Of a DNA stretch of 9,307 nucleotides, positions 1 to 5,682 are shown one piece after another. Each line of letters begins with the position of its first letter. The stretch's first letter is position 1. Source of the stretch: Pseudomonadota bacterium (GTDB lineage Bacteria; Pseudomonadota; Alphaproteobacteria; Azospirillales; Azospirillaceae); the NCBI GenBank assembly GCA_023412175.1, contig JAEYOB010000363.1, positions 1-9,307 on the forward strand, written 5' to 3'. The notes beneath the pieces were generated by a model. That model did no database searches and had not been told where the DNA came from. It saw only the letters and a program-made list of their open reading frames with translations. The translations under genes were made by a program, and so were the position numbers.

Positions 1-190
1 GTCGCTGTCCGCCGAAGCGGCGGCCGAGGCCGCGCGGGCGGTCGGCATCGCCGACGCCGCCCCGGCCGCGAGCACCGCCGCGGCGCTAGCGTCGCTCGCC
101 GAAACCGGCCTATCCAATGCAGGACCGGGCCGCGCGCTGATCTGCGGATCGCTGTACCTGGCCGGAACGGTGCTGGCGGAGAACGGATAA
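1..190 (+). CDS. folC: Folylpolyglutamate synthase / dihydrofolate synthase, C-terminal end (partial)
   Basis: Only the last 62 codons are present; the gene enters from the left edge in the frame beginning at base 2 and stops with TAA at 188-190. The tail reads LICGSLYLAGTVLAENG, which matches the conserved C-terminal strand of FolC (family knowledge: ...CGSLYLAG.VL...). FolC is a cytosolic Mur-ligase-like enzyme. It adds L-glutamate to dihydropteroate and then to tetrahydrofolates, using ATP. The alanine-rich stretch before the motif fits the Rossmann-like C-terminal domain in high-GC alphaproteobacteria. The gene runs towards the minus-strand trxA and addA at the far right, a convergent arrangement usual in this class, but about 8 kb of other genes lie between here. 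Identity rests on the tail only, so mild doubt remains. Confidence 0.87.
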   Translation, partial: SLSAEAAAEAARAVGIADAAPAASTAAALASLAETGLSNAGPGRALICGSLYLAGTVLAENG

Positions 191-199
191 GCCGGGGGG

Positions 200-415
200 C
201 TATCCCCGCCAGAACGGCTTTTCCGTCTCGCACCGGACGTCCTCGCGGGTCAGGCCGACATCGCGCAGCAAGGCATCGTCCAGGCTGTCCAGCGCGCGGC
301 GCTGCCGCCGCCGCTCCATCCACCGCCGCAGCAGGGCCGGCACACCGCCGTTCCTTCCACCGCCAGCGGTGCGGGCACGCTCTCCACCATGCGCCAAGCG
401 ATAGAAGGCGTTCAT
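200..415 (-). CDS. DUF1127 small basic protein (copy 1)
   Basis: This gene encodes a 71-residue basic protein. Its C-terminal half (about 37-70) is the DUF1127/YjiS-like module: an arginine-rich helix (RRRQRR), then LDSLDDALLRDVGLTRED and the terminal PFWR. Family knowledge: such small proteins are abundant in alphaproteobacteria, are often stress-induced, and some have been tied to RNA turnover or to phosphate and amino-acid metabolism; no biochemical activity can be read from the sequence. The start at 415 was chosen because GGAG lies 8 bases upstream of ATG; the frame stays open upstream to an ATG at 496, which would add 27 residues with no family support and run through the promoter. The gene is divergent from a LysR gene, with a LysR-type dyad between them, so it is a candidate target of that regulator. 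It is convergent with folC, with a 9-base gap. Confidence 0.87.
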   Translation of the reverse strand: MNAFYRLAHGGERARTAGGGRNGGVPALLRRWMERRRQRRALDSLDDALLRDVGLTREDVRCETEKPFWRG

Positions 416-448
416 GGCACACACTCCGCGAATGATCCGAACGGCCGC

Positions 449-477
449 AAAATGCGCCTGCCCACGCTTGTGCGCAA
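449..477 (-). promoter_or_regulatory. Predicted promoter of duf1127 copy 1
   Basis: On the minus strand, TTGCGC (472-477) is followed after 17 bases by CATTTT (449-454). This gives a start near 442 and a leader of about 27 bases carrying the GGAG ribosome site. The match to a sigma-70 consensus is only moderate, as expected of a promoter that needs an activator. The LysR dyad centre (506) would lie at about -64 from this start, the classical position of a LysR recognition site. Confidence 0.4.
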
Positions 478-496
478 ACGAGGCTTTCTCTAGCAT
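468..496 (+). promoter_or_regulatory. Predicted promoter of lysR copy 1
   Basis: TTGTGC (468-473), a 17-base spacer and TAGCAT (491-496) precede the lysR start at 528. The predicted transcription start near 503 falls inside the dyad at 499-513, so a bound LysR protein would cover its own start site. That is the usual geometry for LysR autorepression. Confidence 0.45.
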
Positions 497-498
497 TC

Positions 499-513
499 AT
501 GAGGAAATCTCAT
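499..513. promoter_or_regulatory. Putative LysR operator (ATGAG-N5-CTCAT)
   Basis: The 15 bases ATGAGGAAATCTCAT form a perfect dyad with 5-bp arms. They contain the T-N11-A pattern (T500, A512) that is the generic LysR-type box. The site lies in the 112-base gap between the divergent duf1127 and lysR genes, overlapping the predicted lysR start site and about 64 bases upstream of the predicted duf1127 start. The dyad is directly seen; the binding protein is inferred from position. Confidence 0.55.
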
Positions 514-527
514 AGGAAGGTGCGGCC

Positions 528-1421
528 ATGGCCCAGCGTCTGCCTTCGCTGAACGGGCTGCGCGCGTTCGAGGCGGCGGCGCGGCAGTTGAGCTTCACCC
601 GCGCGGCCGACGAACTGGGTGTTACCCAGAGCGCCGTCAGCCACCAGATCCGCGCGTTGGAAGAGCAGATGGGCGTGACGCTGTTCCGCCGCGCAAACCA
701 GGGCCTGCTGCTGACCGACGCCGGACAGTTGCTGCTGCCGGCGGTGCGCGACGCCTTCGACCGGCTGGACGCAGGGGTGGAACGGGTGCGCGAGCGCGAG
801 GCGTCGGGGCGGCTGACGGTCAGCGTCTCGCCCTATTTCGCCGGGCGCTGGCTGATGCCGCGCATCGGCCGCTTCCGCACCCTCCATCCGGAGATCGAAC
901 TGCGCCTCAGCGCCAACCAGCAGTACGTGGACTTCGACCGGGAAACCGACATCGACCTGGCGCTGCGCCACGGCCTCGGGGTGTGGGAAGGGCTGCGCGC
1001 CGACCGCTTCCTGGACGACGAGGTATTCCCGGTGTGCAGCCCGTCGCTGCACCCGCCGCTGCGCACGCCGGACGATCTGCGCGCCCATGTGCTGCTCGAG
1101 GACGAACAGCACGGGTACTGGGGCGCGTGGCTGGCCGCAGCCGGATTGGCCGACGTGACGCCCGGCGCCGGGCTGCGGTTGACCGACATCGGGCTGGCGA
1201 TCCAGGCGGCCGTCGCCGGCCAGGGCGTCGCCATGGGCCGGGCCTCGCTGATCGAGGAGGAACTGGCGGACGGGCGGGTGATCCGGCCCTTCGCGCTCAG
1301 CATTCCGGCCGATTACGGGATCTACGTGGTCTGCCCCGAAGCGACCGCCGACCGCCCGAAGATCGCCGCCTTCCGCTCCTGGCTGCTGGCGGAAGGCGAC
1401 GCGGCGGGTCAGCGGTCGTGA
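528..1421 (+). CDS. LysR-family transcriptional regulator, GcvA-like (copy 1)
   Basis: The product is a 297-residue protein, normal length for the family. Residues 1-62 form the winged helix-turn-helix (LRAFEAAARQLSFTRAADEL, then the recognition helix around TQSAVSHQIRALEEQ); about 90-290 form the periplasmic-binding-like effector domain (LTVSVSPYFAGRWLMPRI, later GVAMGRASLIEEEL). The N-terminal LPSLNGLRAFEAAAR pattern and the RWLMPR segment are typical of the GcvA/AmpR branch, whose members bind small molecules such as glycine or cell-wall peptides; this one's ligand cannot be read. The start is well fixed by AGGAAGG (514-520) 7 bases before ATG. It is transcribed away from a DUF1127 gene, and its last 13 bases overlap the end of phhB on the other strand. 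It is similar by eye to the second LysR protein at 7232-8122. Confidence 0.94.
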   Translation: MAQRLPSLNGLRAFEAAARQLSFTRAADELGVTQSAVSHQIRALEEQMGVTLFRRANQGLLLTDAGQLLLPAVRDAFDRLDAGVERVREREASGRLTVSVSPYFAGRWLMPRIGRFRTLHPEIELRLSANQQYVDFDRETDIDLALRHGLGVWEGLRADRFLDDEVFPVCSPSLHPPLRTPDDLRAHVLLEDEQHGYWGAWLAAAGLADVTPGAGLRLTDIGLAIQAAVAGQGVAMGRASLIEEELADGRVIRPFALSIPADYGIYVVCPEATADRPKIAAFRSWLLAEGDAAGQRS

Positions 1422-1711
1422 GCCGGGGCGATGCGGTCCAGGCGGTGGGCGAACTCGACGTCCTTGCCGGTCAGCCCATCGGCGTCGCGGGTGTACAGGA
1501 TGACCTCGACCCGGCCGAGGTCGTTGAACCATTCCGGGCAGTGGTCGTGCCTGACCGCCAGCAGCGCCACCTGCGTCATGAAGCCCCAGGCGGTGGAGAA
1601 ATCGGCGAAATGGTAGGTCTTGCGGATGGCGTCGCGCTCCAGCACCTCCGACCAGCCGTGCAGTTCCTTCAGCGCGGACTGGCGCTTGGCGCCCACCAGC
1701 TTCTCCGACAT
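1409..1711 (-). CDS. phhB: Pterin-4a-carbinolamine dehydratase (PCD/DCoH family)
   Basis: This 100-residue protein covers the whole PCD fold. It dehydrates 4a-hydroxytetrahydropterin, recycling the pterin cofactor after aromatic amino acid hydroxylation (EC 4.2.1.96). Family marks seen: YHFADFSTAWGFMTQVALLA (33-52), the catalytic HDHCPEWFN block (55-63, with His55 and His57 in place of the usual adjacent histidines), then RVEVILYTRDADGLTGKD ending at the conserved Asp84. The start is supported by AGGGAGG 6 bases before ATG. No phenylalanine hydroxylase gene is in the window, so the partner enzyme is elsewhere, or the protein has a more general pterin role (for example near molybdopterin or folate metabolism). 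Its 3' end overlaps the lysR gene by 13 bases, convergently. It shares a compact divergent promoter region with the metallopeptidase gene. Confidence 0.95.
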   Translation of the reverse strand: MSEKLVGAKRQSALKELHGWSEVLERDAIRKTYHFADFSTAWGFMTQVALLAVRHDHCPEWFNDLGRVEVILYTRDADGLTGKDVEFAHRLDRIAPAHDR

Positions 1712-1741
1712 TTTCTCCCTCCCTTATGCGTTGGGATACCC

Positions 1742-1770
1742 GGCTTAGCGCCGCTTGGCGTGAGGGTCAA
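1742..1770 (-). promoter_or_regulatory. Predicted promoter of phhB
   Basis: Minus-strand TTGACC (1765-1770), a 17-base spacer and TAAGCC (1742-1747) precede phhB. Read as GCTAAGCC, the -10 resembles the alphaproteobacterial GCTANAWC form described in Caulobacter. The start would be near 1735, leaving a leader of about 24 bases that carries the ribosome site. It overlaps the oppositely directed metallopeptidase promoter. Confidence 0.5.
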
Positions 1771-1783
1771 GCTCCGCTAGGCT
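1755..1783 (+). promoter_or_regulatory. Predicted promoter of the metallopeptidase gene, possibly giving a leaderless mRNA
   Basis: TTGGCG (1755-1760), a 17-base spacer and TAGGCT (1778-1783, in the context GCTAGGCTC) end 7 bases before the ATG at 1791. Transcription would start at or next to the A of the ATG, so the message would have no leader. The absence of a recognisable ribosome site in front of this ATG agrees with that reading. Confidence 0.45.
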
Positions 1784-1790
1784 CGGCGCC

Positions 1791-2207
1791 ATGACCGCGA
1801 AACGCCCTCACGCCTTCACCGCACCGCCCACCCTGCCCGAACTGGAGAGCATGGCCGACGAGGCGCTCGGCACCATCCCGGAGCCGCTGCGCCGCCACGT
1901 CGGCAACGTGCTGATCCGCGTCGAGGACTTCCCCGACGAGGAGACAGAGCGCGAGATGGAGCTGGAAAGCCCCTTCGACCTGCTCGGCCTGTACCGCGGG
2001 GTGGACCTGACGCGGCAGAGCGTCGGCGACGTGCGCACCGGCATCGACGCCATCTTCCTCTACCGCCGCCCGATCCTCGACTACTGGTGCGAGACCGGCG
2101 AGGACCTGTACGGCATCGTCCGCCACGTGCTGATCCACGAGATCGGCCACCATTTCGGCTTCTCCGACGACGACATGGACCGCATCGAAGGCAGCGACTA
2201 CGAGTGA
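1791..2207 (+). CDS. Minimal zinc metallopeptidase (PF06262, zincin-like family)
   Basis: The product has 138 residues. The C-terminal zinc site HEIGHHFGFSD (116-126) fits HExxHxxGxxD: His116 and His120 as zinc ligands, Glu117 as catalytic base and Asp126 as the likely third ligand. The rest fits the small stand-alone zincin family formerly called DUF1025: an N-terminal helix with acidic residues, then LLGLYRGVDL and a strand with IFLYRRPILD. No signal peptide or membrane segment is visible, so it is expected in the cytosol. Substrates of this family are not established. The methyltransferase gene follows after 9 bases, so the two are probably co-transcribed. No ribosome-binding sequence precedes the ATG; see the promoter entry. 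Family assignment is firm; proteolytic activity is assumed from the intact motif. Confidence 0.91.
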   Translation: MTAKRPHAFTAPPTLPELESMADEALGTIPEPLRRHVGNVLIRVEDFPDEETEREMELESPFDLLGLYRGVDLTRQSVGDVRTGIDAIFLYRRPILDYWCETGEDLYGIVRHVLIHEIGHHFGFSDDDMDRIEGSDYE

Positions 2208-2216
2208 GCCTCCACC

Positions 2217-2975
2217 ATGGACATGGATCGCTTCTTCCAATTGCATGACGGCCTGCCGCGCCAAGCGCCAGGCTCCGACGCGGCGACCCTGGACGCGGTG
2301 CGGCGCCTGCGCGCGCACGGGCTGCCCGACGAGCCGGCAATCCTCGACATCGGTTGCGGGCCGGGACGCTCGGCCATGGTTCTGGGGCGGGCGACCGGAG
2401 GGCGGGTCACCGCCATCGACACGCACGAGCCCTTCGTCGGCGCGACGCAGCGCCGGATCGACGAGGCGGGGCTGGGCCGGCGCATGCGGGCCGAGCGGCG
2501 CTCCATGCTCGAACTGGACGGTGCCTTTCCGCCCGAAAGCTTCGATCTGCTGTGGGCCGAGGGTTCGATCTACATCATCGGCTTCGCCCAGGGCCTGGAG
2601 CGCTGGCGCCGGCTGCTGCGGCCGGGCGGGCTGGCCGGAATCACCGAAGCGACGTGGCTGACCGGGAACCCGCCGGCCGAGGCCAGGGCATTCTGGGCCG
2701 AAGCCTATCCGGCCATGACCACCGAGGCCGGCAACCGCGCTGCGGCCGAGCGCGCCGGGTACCGCGTGCTGGAGACCTTTACCCTGCCCGCCTCGGCGTG
2801 GTGGGACGAGTATTACCGCCCGCTGGAGGAGCGCATCGCCGAGCGGCGCGAGCGCCACCCGTTCGACCCCGCCTGGACCGCCGTGCTGGACGCCGAGGCT
2901 CGGGAGATCGACCTCTACCGCCGTTTCGGCGCCAGCTACGGGTACGTGTTCTACCTGCTGCGGCGGCAGGGATAG
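2217..2975 (+). CDS. Class I SAM-dependent methyltransferase (BT_2972/BVU_3255-like)
   Basis: This is a 252-residue Rossmann-fold methyltransferase. SAM-binding motif I is ILDIGCGPGRS (42-52); the acidic residue after strand 2 is Asp68 in VTAIDTHEPF. A motif IV region reads FDLLWAEGSIYIIGFAQGLE, and the post-IV strand follows LLRPGG. The WAEG.IY.IGF block, the ITEATWLT segment and the C-terminal LYRRFGASYGYVFYLL resemble, from memory, Bacteroides proteins BT_2972 and BVU_3255, which have known structures but no confirmed substrate. It is expected to methylate a small molecule in the cytosol; the acceptor is unknown. The first ATG (2217) has another in-frame ATG two codons later. The ribosome site is weak, so translation may be coupled to the metallopeptidase gene ending 9 bases upstream. 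It is convergent with the glycosylase-like gene, with a 4-base gap. Confidence 0.88.
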   Translation: MDMDRFFQLHDGLPRQAPGSDAATLDAVRRLRAHGLPDEPAILDIGCGPGRSAMVLGRATGGRVTAIDTHEPFVGATQRRIDEAGLGRRMRAERRSMLELDGAFPPESFDLLWAEGSIYIIGFAQGLERWRRLLRPGGLAGITEATWLTGNPPAEARAFWAEAYPAMTTEAGNRAAAERAGYRVLETFTLPASAWWDEYYRPLEERIAERRERHPFDPAWTAVLDAEAREIDLYRRFGASYGYVFYLLRRQG

Positions 2976-2979
2976 GCGG

Positions 2980-3564
2980 TCAGGCCAGCACCCCGCGCAC
3001 CCGCTCGCGCAGGACCGGCACCAGATCCTCCTCGAACCAGGGGTTCCGCCTGATCCAGGCCGTGTTGCGCCAGCTCGGGTGGGGGAGCGGCAGGAAGCGC
3101 GGGCCGTACTCGCGCCACGCCGCCACCGTATCCGTCATCGTCCCCTTGCGCCGCTCGCCCAGGTAATGCGCCTGGGCGTAGCTGCCGACCAGCAGAGTCA
3201 ATTCCACCGCGCCCAGCGCCGCCATGACCTCGGCGTGCCAGCGCGGCGCGCACTCCGGCCGCGGCGGGTAGTCGCCGCCCTTCGGCGCGGTGCCGGGATA
3301 GCAGAAGCCCATGGGCACGATGGCGATGCGGCTCTCGTCGTAGAAGGCCGCCCGGTCGAGCGCCAGCCACTGCCGCAGCCGGTCGCCGGACGGGTCGTTC
3401 CACGGGATGCCGGTGGCGTGCACCCGCGCCCCCGGCGCCTGCCCGATGATCAGCAGCCGCGCCGTAGCGCTGGCGCGCAGCACCGGCCGGCAGCCGTGCG
3501 GCAGGTGCGCCTCGCATAGGGTGCAGGCGCGCACGCGCTCCAGCAGGGCCGCAAGGTCGCTCAC
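2980..3564 (-). CDS. Uracil-DNA glycosylase family protein with a four-cysteine cluster pattern
   Basis: The product has 194 residues. Features of the UDG superfamily: motif A GQAPGARVHATG (41-52) followed by PWNDPSGDRLRQWL, and motif B HPSWRN (162-167). Four cysteines follow the order of family 4/5 iron-sulphur UDGs: Cys14-x2-Cys17, then Cys88-x16-Cys105; Cys25 is extra. UDGs remove uracil from DNA to start base excision repair. However, motif A lacks the usual GxPFVG.AG of family 4 and carries WNDPSG, so uracil may not be the true substrate. The start is GTG at 3564, because its GTGA overlaps the TGA of the upstream sirtuin gene; this indicates translational coupling in a cobB-udg operon. 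The tail is convergent with the methyltransferase gene. The superfamily is clear; the exact activity is not. Confidence 0.86.
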   Translation of the reverse strand: MSDLAALLERVRACTLCEAHLPHGCRPVLRASATARLLIIGQAPGARVHATGIPWNDPSGDRLRQWLALDRAAFYDESRIAIVPMGFCYPGTAPKGGDYPPRPECAPRWHAEVMAALGAVELTLLVGSYAQAHYLGERRKGTMTDTVAAWREYGPRFLPLPHPSWRNTAWIRRNPWFEEDLVPVLRERVRGVLA

Positions 3565-4283
3565 CGCACCCCGTCCAGCAGGTCGCGGACGAAGGCTGGC
3601 ACCACCTCTCCTGCAGGACCGTTGATGCTGTCGTCGAACAGCGAGGCACCGACCGAGGGTTCCAGGTTCAGCTCGACGGTCCGGGCGCCGCCGGCGTTCG
3701 CCTCGGCCACGAAGCCGGCCGCCGGATAGACGTTGCCGGACGTGCCGATGGAGACGAACAGCTCACACCCTGTCAGCGCCTCGTAGATGCGCTCCATGTG
3801 ATAGGGCATCTCGCCGAACCAGACCACGTCCGGGCGCAGGCCGCCCTTGCGCCCGCAAGCCGGGCAGATGTCCTCCACCGACAGGTCGGTGCGGATGTCC
3901 TGGGTGAAGCGGCAGTGCGCGCAGAACGCCTTCAGCAGTTCGCCGTGCATGTGGATGAGGTTCTGCGTGCCGGCACGCTCGTGCAGGTCGTCGATGTTCT
4001 GGGTGACCACCAGCACCTCGCCCGGCCAGCGCCGTTCCAGCTCGGCCAGTGCGGCGTGCGCCGGGTTGGGCTGCACGGCGGGATCGAGCAGGCCGCGCCG
4101 CCGGGCGTTGTAGAACTCCTGCACACGGCGGGGGTTGCGGACGAACGCCTCCGGCGTCGCGACGTCCTCCAGGCGGACCTGCGCCCAGATGCCGTCGGCG
4201 TCACGGAAGGTGTGCAGGCCGGACTCGCGCGAGATGCCGGCCCCGGTGAGGACCACGATCGAGGAGGACGGGTTGAGCGGCAT
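3561..4283 (-). CDS. cobB: NAD-dependent protein deacylase, sirtuin (CobB type)
   Basis: This is a 240-residue sirtuin. It removes acyl groups from protein lysines, consuming NAD and releasing nicotinamide and O-acyl-ADP-ribose. Seen in order: GAGISRESGLHTFRD (14-28), the NAD site TQNIDDLHERAG (94-105), catalytic His113 in HMHGE, a zinc site of two CxxC pairs (121/124 and 140/143) and LRPDVVWFGE. The Tyr58-x-x-Arg61 pair (FYNARRR) is the SIRT5/CobB-like signature that lets class III sirtuins accept succinyl and other acidic acyl groups. The start at 4283 (ATG) leaves the sirtuin core just inside and has AGGG 8 bases upstream; the frame continues open for 66 codons across the intergenic region but matches nothing. 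It is the first gene of an operon with the UDG-like gene (stop and GTG overlap) and is divergent from the phosphatase/kinase pair. Confidence 0.95.
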   Translation of the reverse strand: MPLNPSSSIVVLTGAGISRESGLHTFRDADGIWAQVRLEDVATPEAFVRNPRRVQEFYNARRRGLLDPAVQPNPAHAALAELERRWPGEVLVVTQNIDDLHERAGTQNLIHMHGELLKAFCAHCRFTQDIRTDLSVEDICPACGRKGGLRPDVVWFGEMPYHMERIYEALTGCELFVSIGTSGNVYPAAGFVAEANAGGARTVELNLEPSVGASLFDDSINGPAGEVVPAFVRDLLDGVR

Positions 4284-4356
4284 CGGGCACCCTGGCGGTT
4301 GGCGGGCTGGATCGGCTAAATTGACCACGGAGGCGACGAAAGCCAAGGGGGAGCGG

Positions 4357-4830
4357 ATGGTCAAGGTCCTGTTCGTGTGCACCGGGAACATCTGCCGCTC
4401 GCCGACGGCCGAGGGCGTTTTCCGCCACCTCGTGCGCGAAGCGGGATTGGACAGCGCCATCGCGACGGACTCCGCCGGCACCCACGACTACCATGTGGGC
4501 GAGCCGCCCGACCACCGCAGCCGGAAGGCCGCCCAGGCGCGCGGCGTGGACATTTCCGACCTGCGGGCCCGGTGCGTGACGGCGGAGGATTTCCATCGCT
4601 TCGACTATGTGCTCGCCATGGACCGGGGGCACCTGCACCAGTTGCAGCGCATGGCCCCGCCCGACGGCATAGCGGAGGTCCGCCTGTTCATGGACTACGC
4701 CCCCGGCGCCCCGCAGCGCGAAGTGCCCGACCCCTATTACGGCGAAGGCAGCCATTTCAACGAGGTGCTCGATCTCGTGGAAGCCGGCGCGAAGGGGCTG
4801 CTGGAGCACATCCGGCAGGGGAGCCGGTAG
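4357..4830 (+). CDS. Low-molecular-weight protein tyrosine phosphatase family
   Basis: This is a 157-residue LMW-PTP, the normal length. The active-site loop CTGNICRS (8-15) supplies nucleophile Cys8 and Arg14, and the general acid is Asp125 in VPDPYYGEG. The conserved DSAGTHDYHVGEPPD segment follows at 38-52. Some LMW-PTP homologues act as protein-ribulosamine/erythrulosamine phosphatases rather than on phosphotyrosine, and bacterial genes of this kind have been noted next to fructosamine-kinase homologues. The gene here is followed, after 6 bases, by exactly such a kinase gene, which favours a sugar-adduct role, although tyrosine phosphatase activity is equally compatible with the residues seen. 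The start at 4357 has GGGGAG about 5 bases upstream; an upstream in-frame extension to 4135 overlaps cobB antisense and is rejected. It is divergent from cobB across 73 bases. Confidence 0.93.
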   Translation: MVKVLFVCTGNICRSPTAEGVFRHLVREAGLDSAIATDSAGTHDYHVGEPPDHRSRKAAQARGVDISDLRARCVTAEDFHRFDYVLAMDRGHLHQLQRMAPPDGIAEVRLFMDYAPGAPQREVPDPYYGEGSHFNEVLDLVEAGAKGLLEHIRQGSR

Positions 4831-4836
4831 AAGGAT

Positions 4837-5682
4837 GTGAGGCCCGACCTCCGATCCATCGTTGAAACCGCGACCGGCAGCGCGGTGGCCGGCGTTCGCC
4901 CGCTTGCCGGCGGGCACAACGCCGAACTACTGACCGTCACGCTGGCCGACGGCCGCAGGCTGGCCGCCAAGGTGGGGCACGGGTTGGAGCCGGAAGGCTT
5001 CATGCTGCGTTATCTGGCGGCGCACAGCGGTCTGCCGGTGCCGGATGTCCACCATTCCGACGAGCGGCTGCTGCTGATGGACTTCATAGAGGCTGGCGGC
5101 ACCATCACGCCGGATGCCGAAGAACACGCGGCCGAGCTGGTCGCCGGGCTGCATGCCGTCGCCGCGCCGCGCTACGGCTTCGCACGCTCCACCCCCATCG
5201 GGCCGCTGCCGCAGCCCAACGACGGATCCGACGACTGGATCGCTTTCTTCCGCGACCGCCGGCTGCTGCACATGGCGCGCGCCGCGCTGACGGAACGGCG
5301 CATCGACCATGCGCTGATGACCCGCATCGAGACGCTCGCCTCCCACCTGCCGGAGCTGATCGGCACGCCCGCCCCGCCGGCGCTGGTGCACGGCGACCTG
5401 TGGACCGGCAACGTGCTGGTGCGCGGTGGCCGCGTCGCGGCCTTCATCGATCCGGCGATCCATCACGCCGACCCGGAGGTCGAACTGGCCTTCACCACGC
5501 TGTTCGGCACCTTCGGCAAGGCGTTCTTCCGCCGCTACGGCGAGATCCGCCCGCTCCGTCCCGGCTTCTTCGAGGTGCGGCGCGACCTGTACAACCTCTA
5601 TCCGCTGCTGGTGCACGTGCGGCTGTTCGGCGGATCCTACGTGGGATCGGTGGAGCGCACGGTGCGGCGCTTCATCGGCTAG
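4837..5682 (+). CDS. Fructosamine kinase family protein (probable ribulosamine/erythrulosamine 3-kinase)
   Basis: This 281-residue protein has an aminoglycoside-kinase-like fold. Marks seen: a lysine in the ATP site (AAKVG, Lys45), an acidic residue at Glu53 in the next helix, the catalytic loop HGDLWTGN (185-192, Asp187 the base) and the metal-binding FIDPAIHHADPE (203-214, Asp205). HGDLWxGN and IDPA are hallmarks of the FN3K/YniA family (PF03881). Members phosphorylate the sugar of ketosamines formed by glycation of protein lysines, making the adduct labile; many bacterial members prefer ribulosamines and erythrulosamines. The start is GTG at 4837; AAGGA is very close to it, and GGGGAG lies about 13 bases upstream, so the start is less certain than most. 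The phosphatase gene ends 6 bases upstream, indicating one transcript. The 3' end overlaps the convergent crp-like gene by 4 bases. Confidence 0.88.
   Translation: MRPDLRSIVETATGSAVAGVRPLAGGHNAELLTVTLADGRRLAAKVGHGLEPEGFMLRYLAAHSGLPVPDVHHSDERLLLMDFIEAGGTITPDAEEHAAELVAGLHAVAAPRYGFARSTPIGPLPQPNDGSDDWIAFFRDRRLLHMARAALTERRIDHALMTRIETLASHLPELIGTPAPPALVHGDLWTGNVLVRGGRVAAFIDPAIHHADPEVELAFTTLFGTFGKAFFRRYGEIRPLRPGFFEVRRDLYNLYPLLVHVRLFGGSYVGSVERTVRRFIG

Noticed and set aside
193..208. CGGGG-N6-CCCCG as a terminator between folC and duf1127
   Set aside because: Only a 5-bp stem, no T-run on either side, and it overlaps the end of the DUF1127 coding region.
1767..2858. A 363-codon minus-strand frame opposite the metallopeptidase and methyltransferase genes
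   Set aside because: Low-complexity composition with no family signal; the opposite strand encodes two proteins with intact catalytic motifs.
4299..4322. TTGGCG ... TAAATT as a promoter for the phosphatase gene
   Set aside because: The spacing is only 12 bases, too short for a standard sigma-70 promoter. A good -35 at the right distance was not found, so the divergent cobB/phosphatase promoters remain unassigned.
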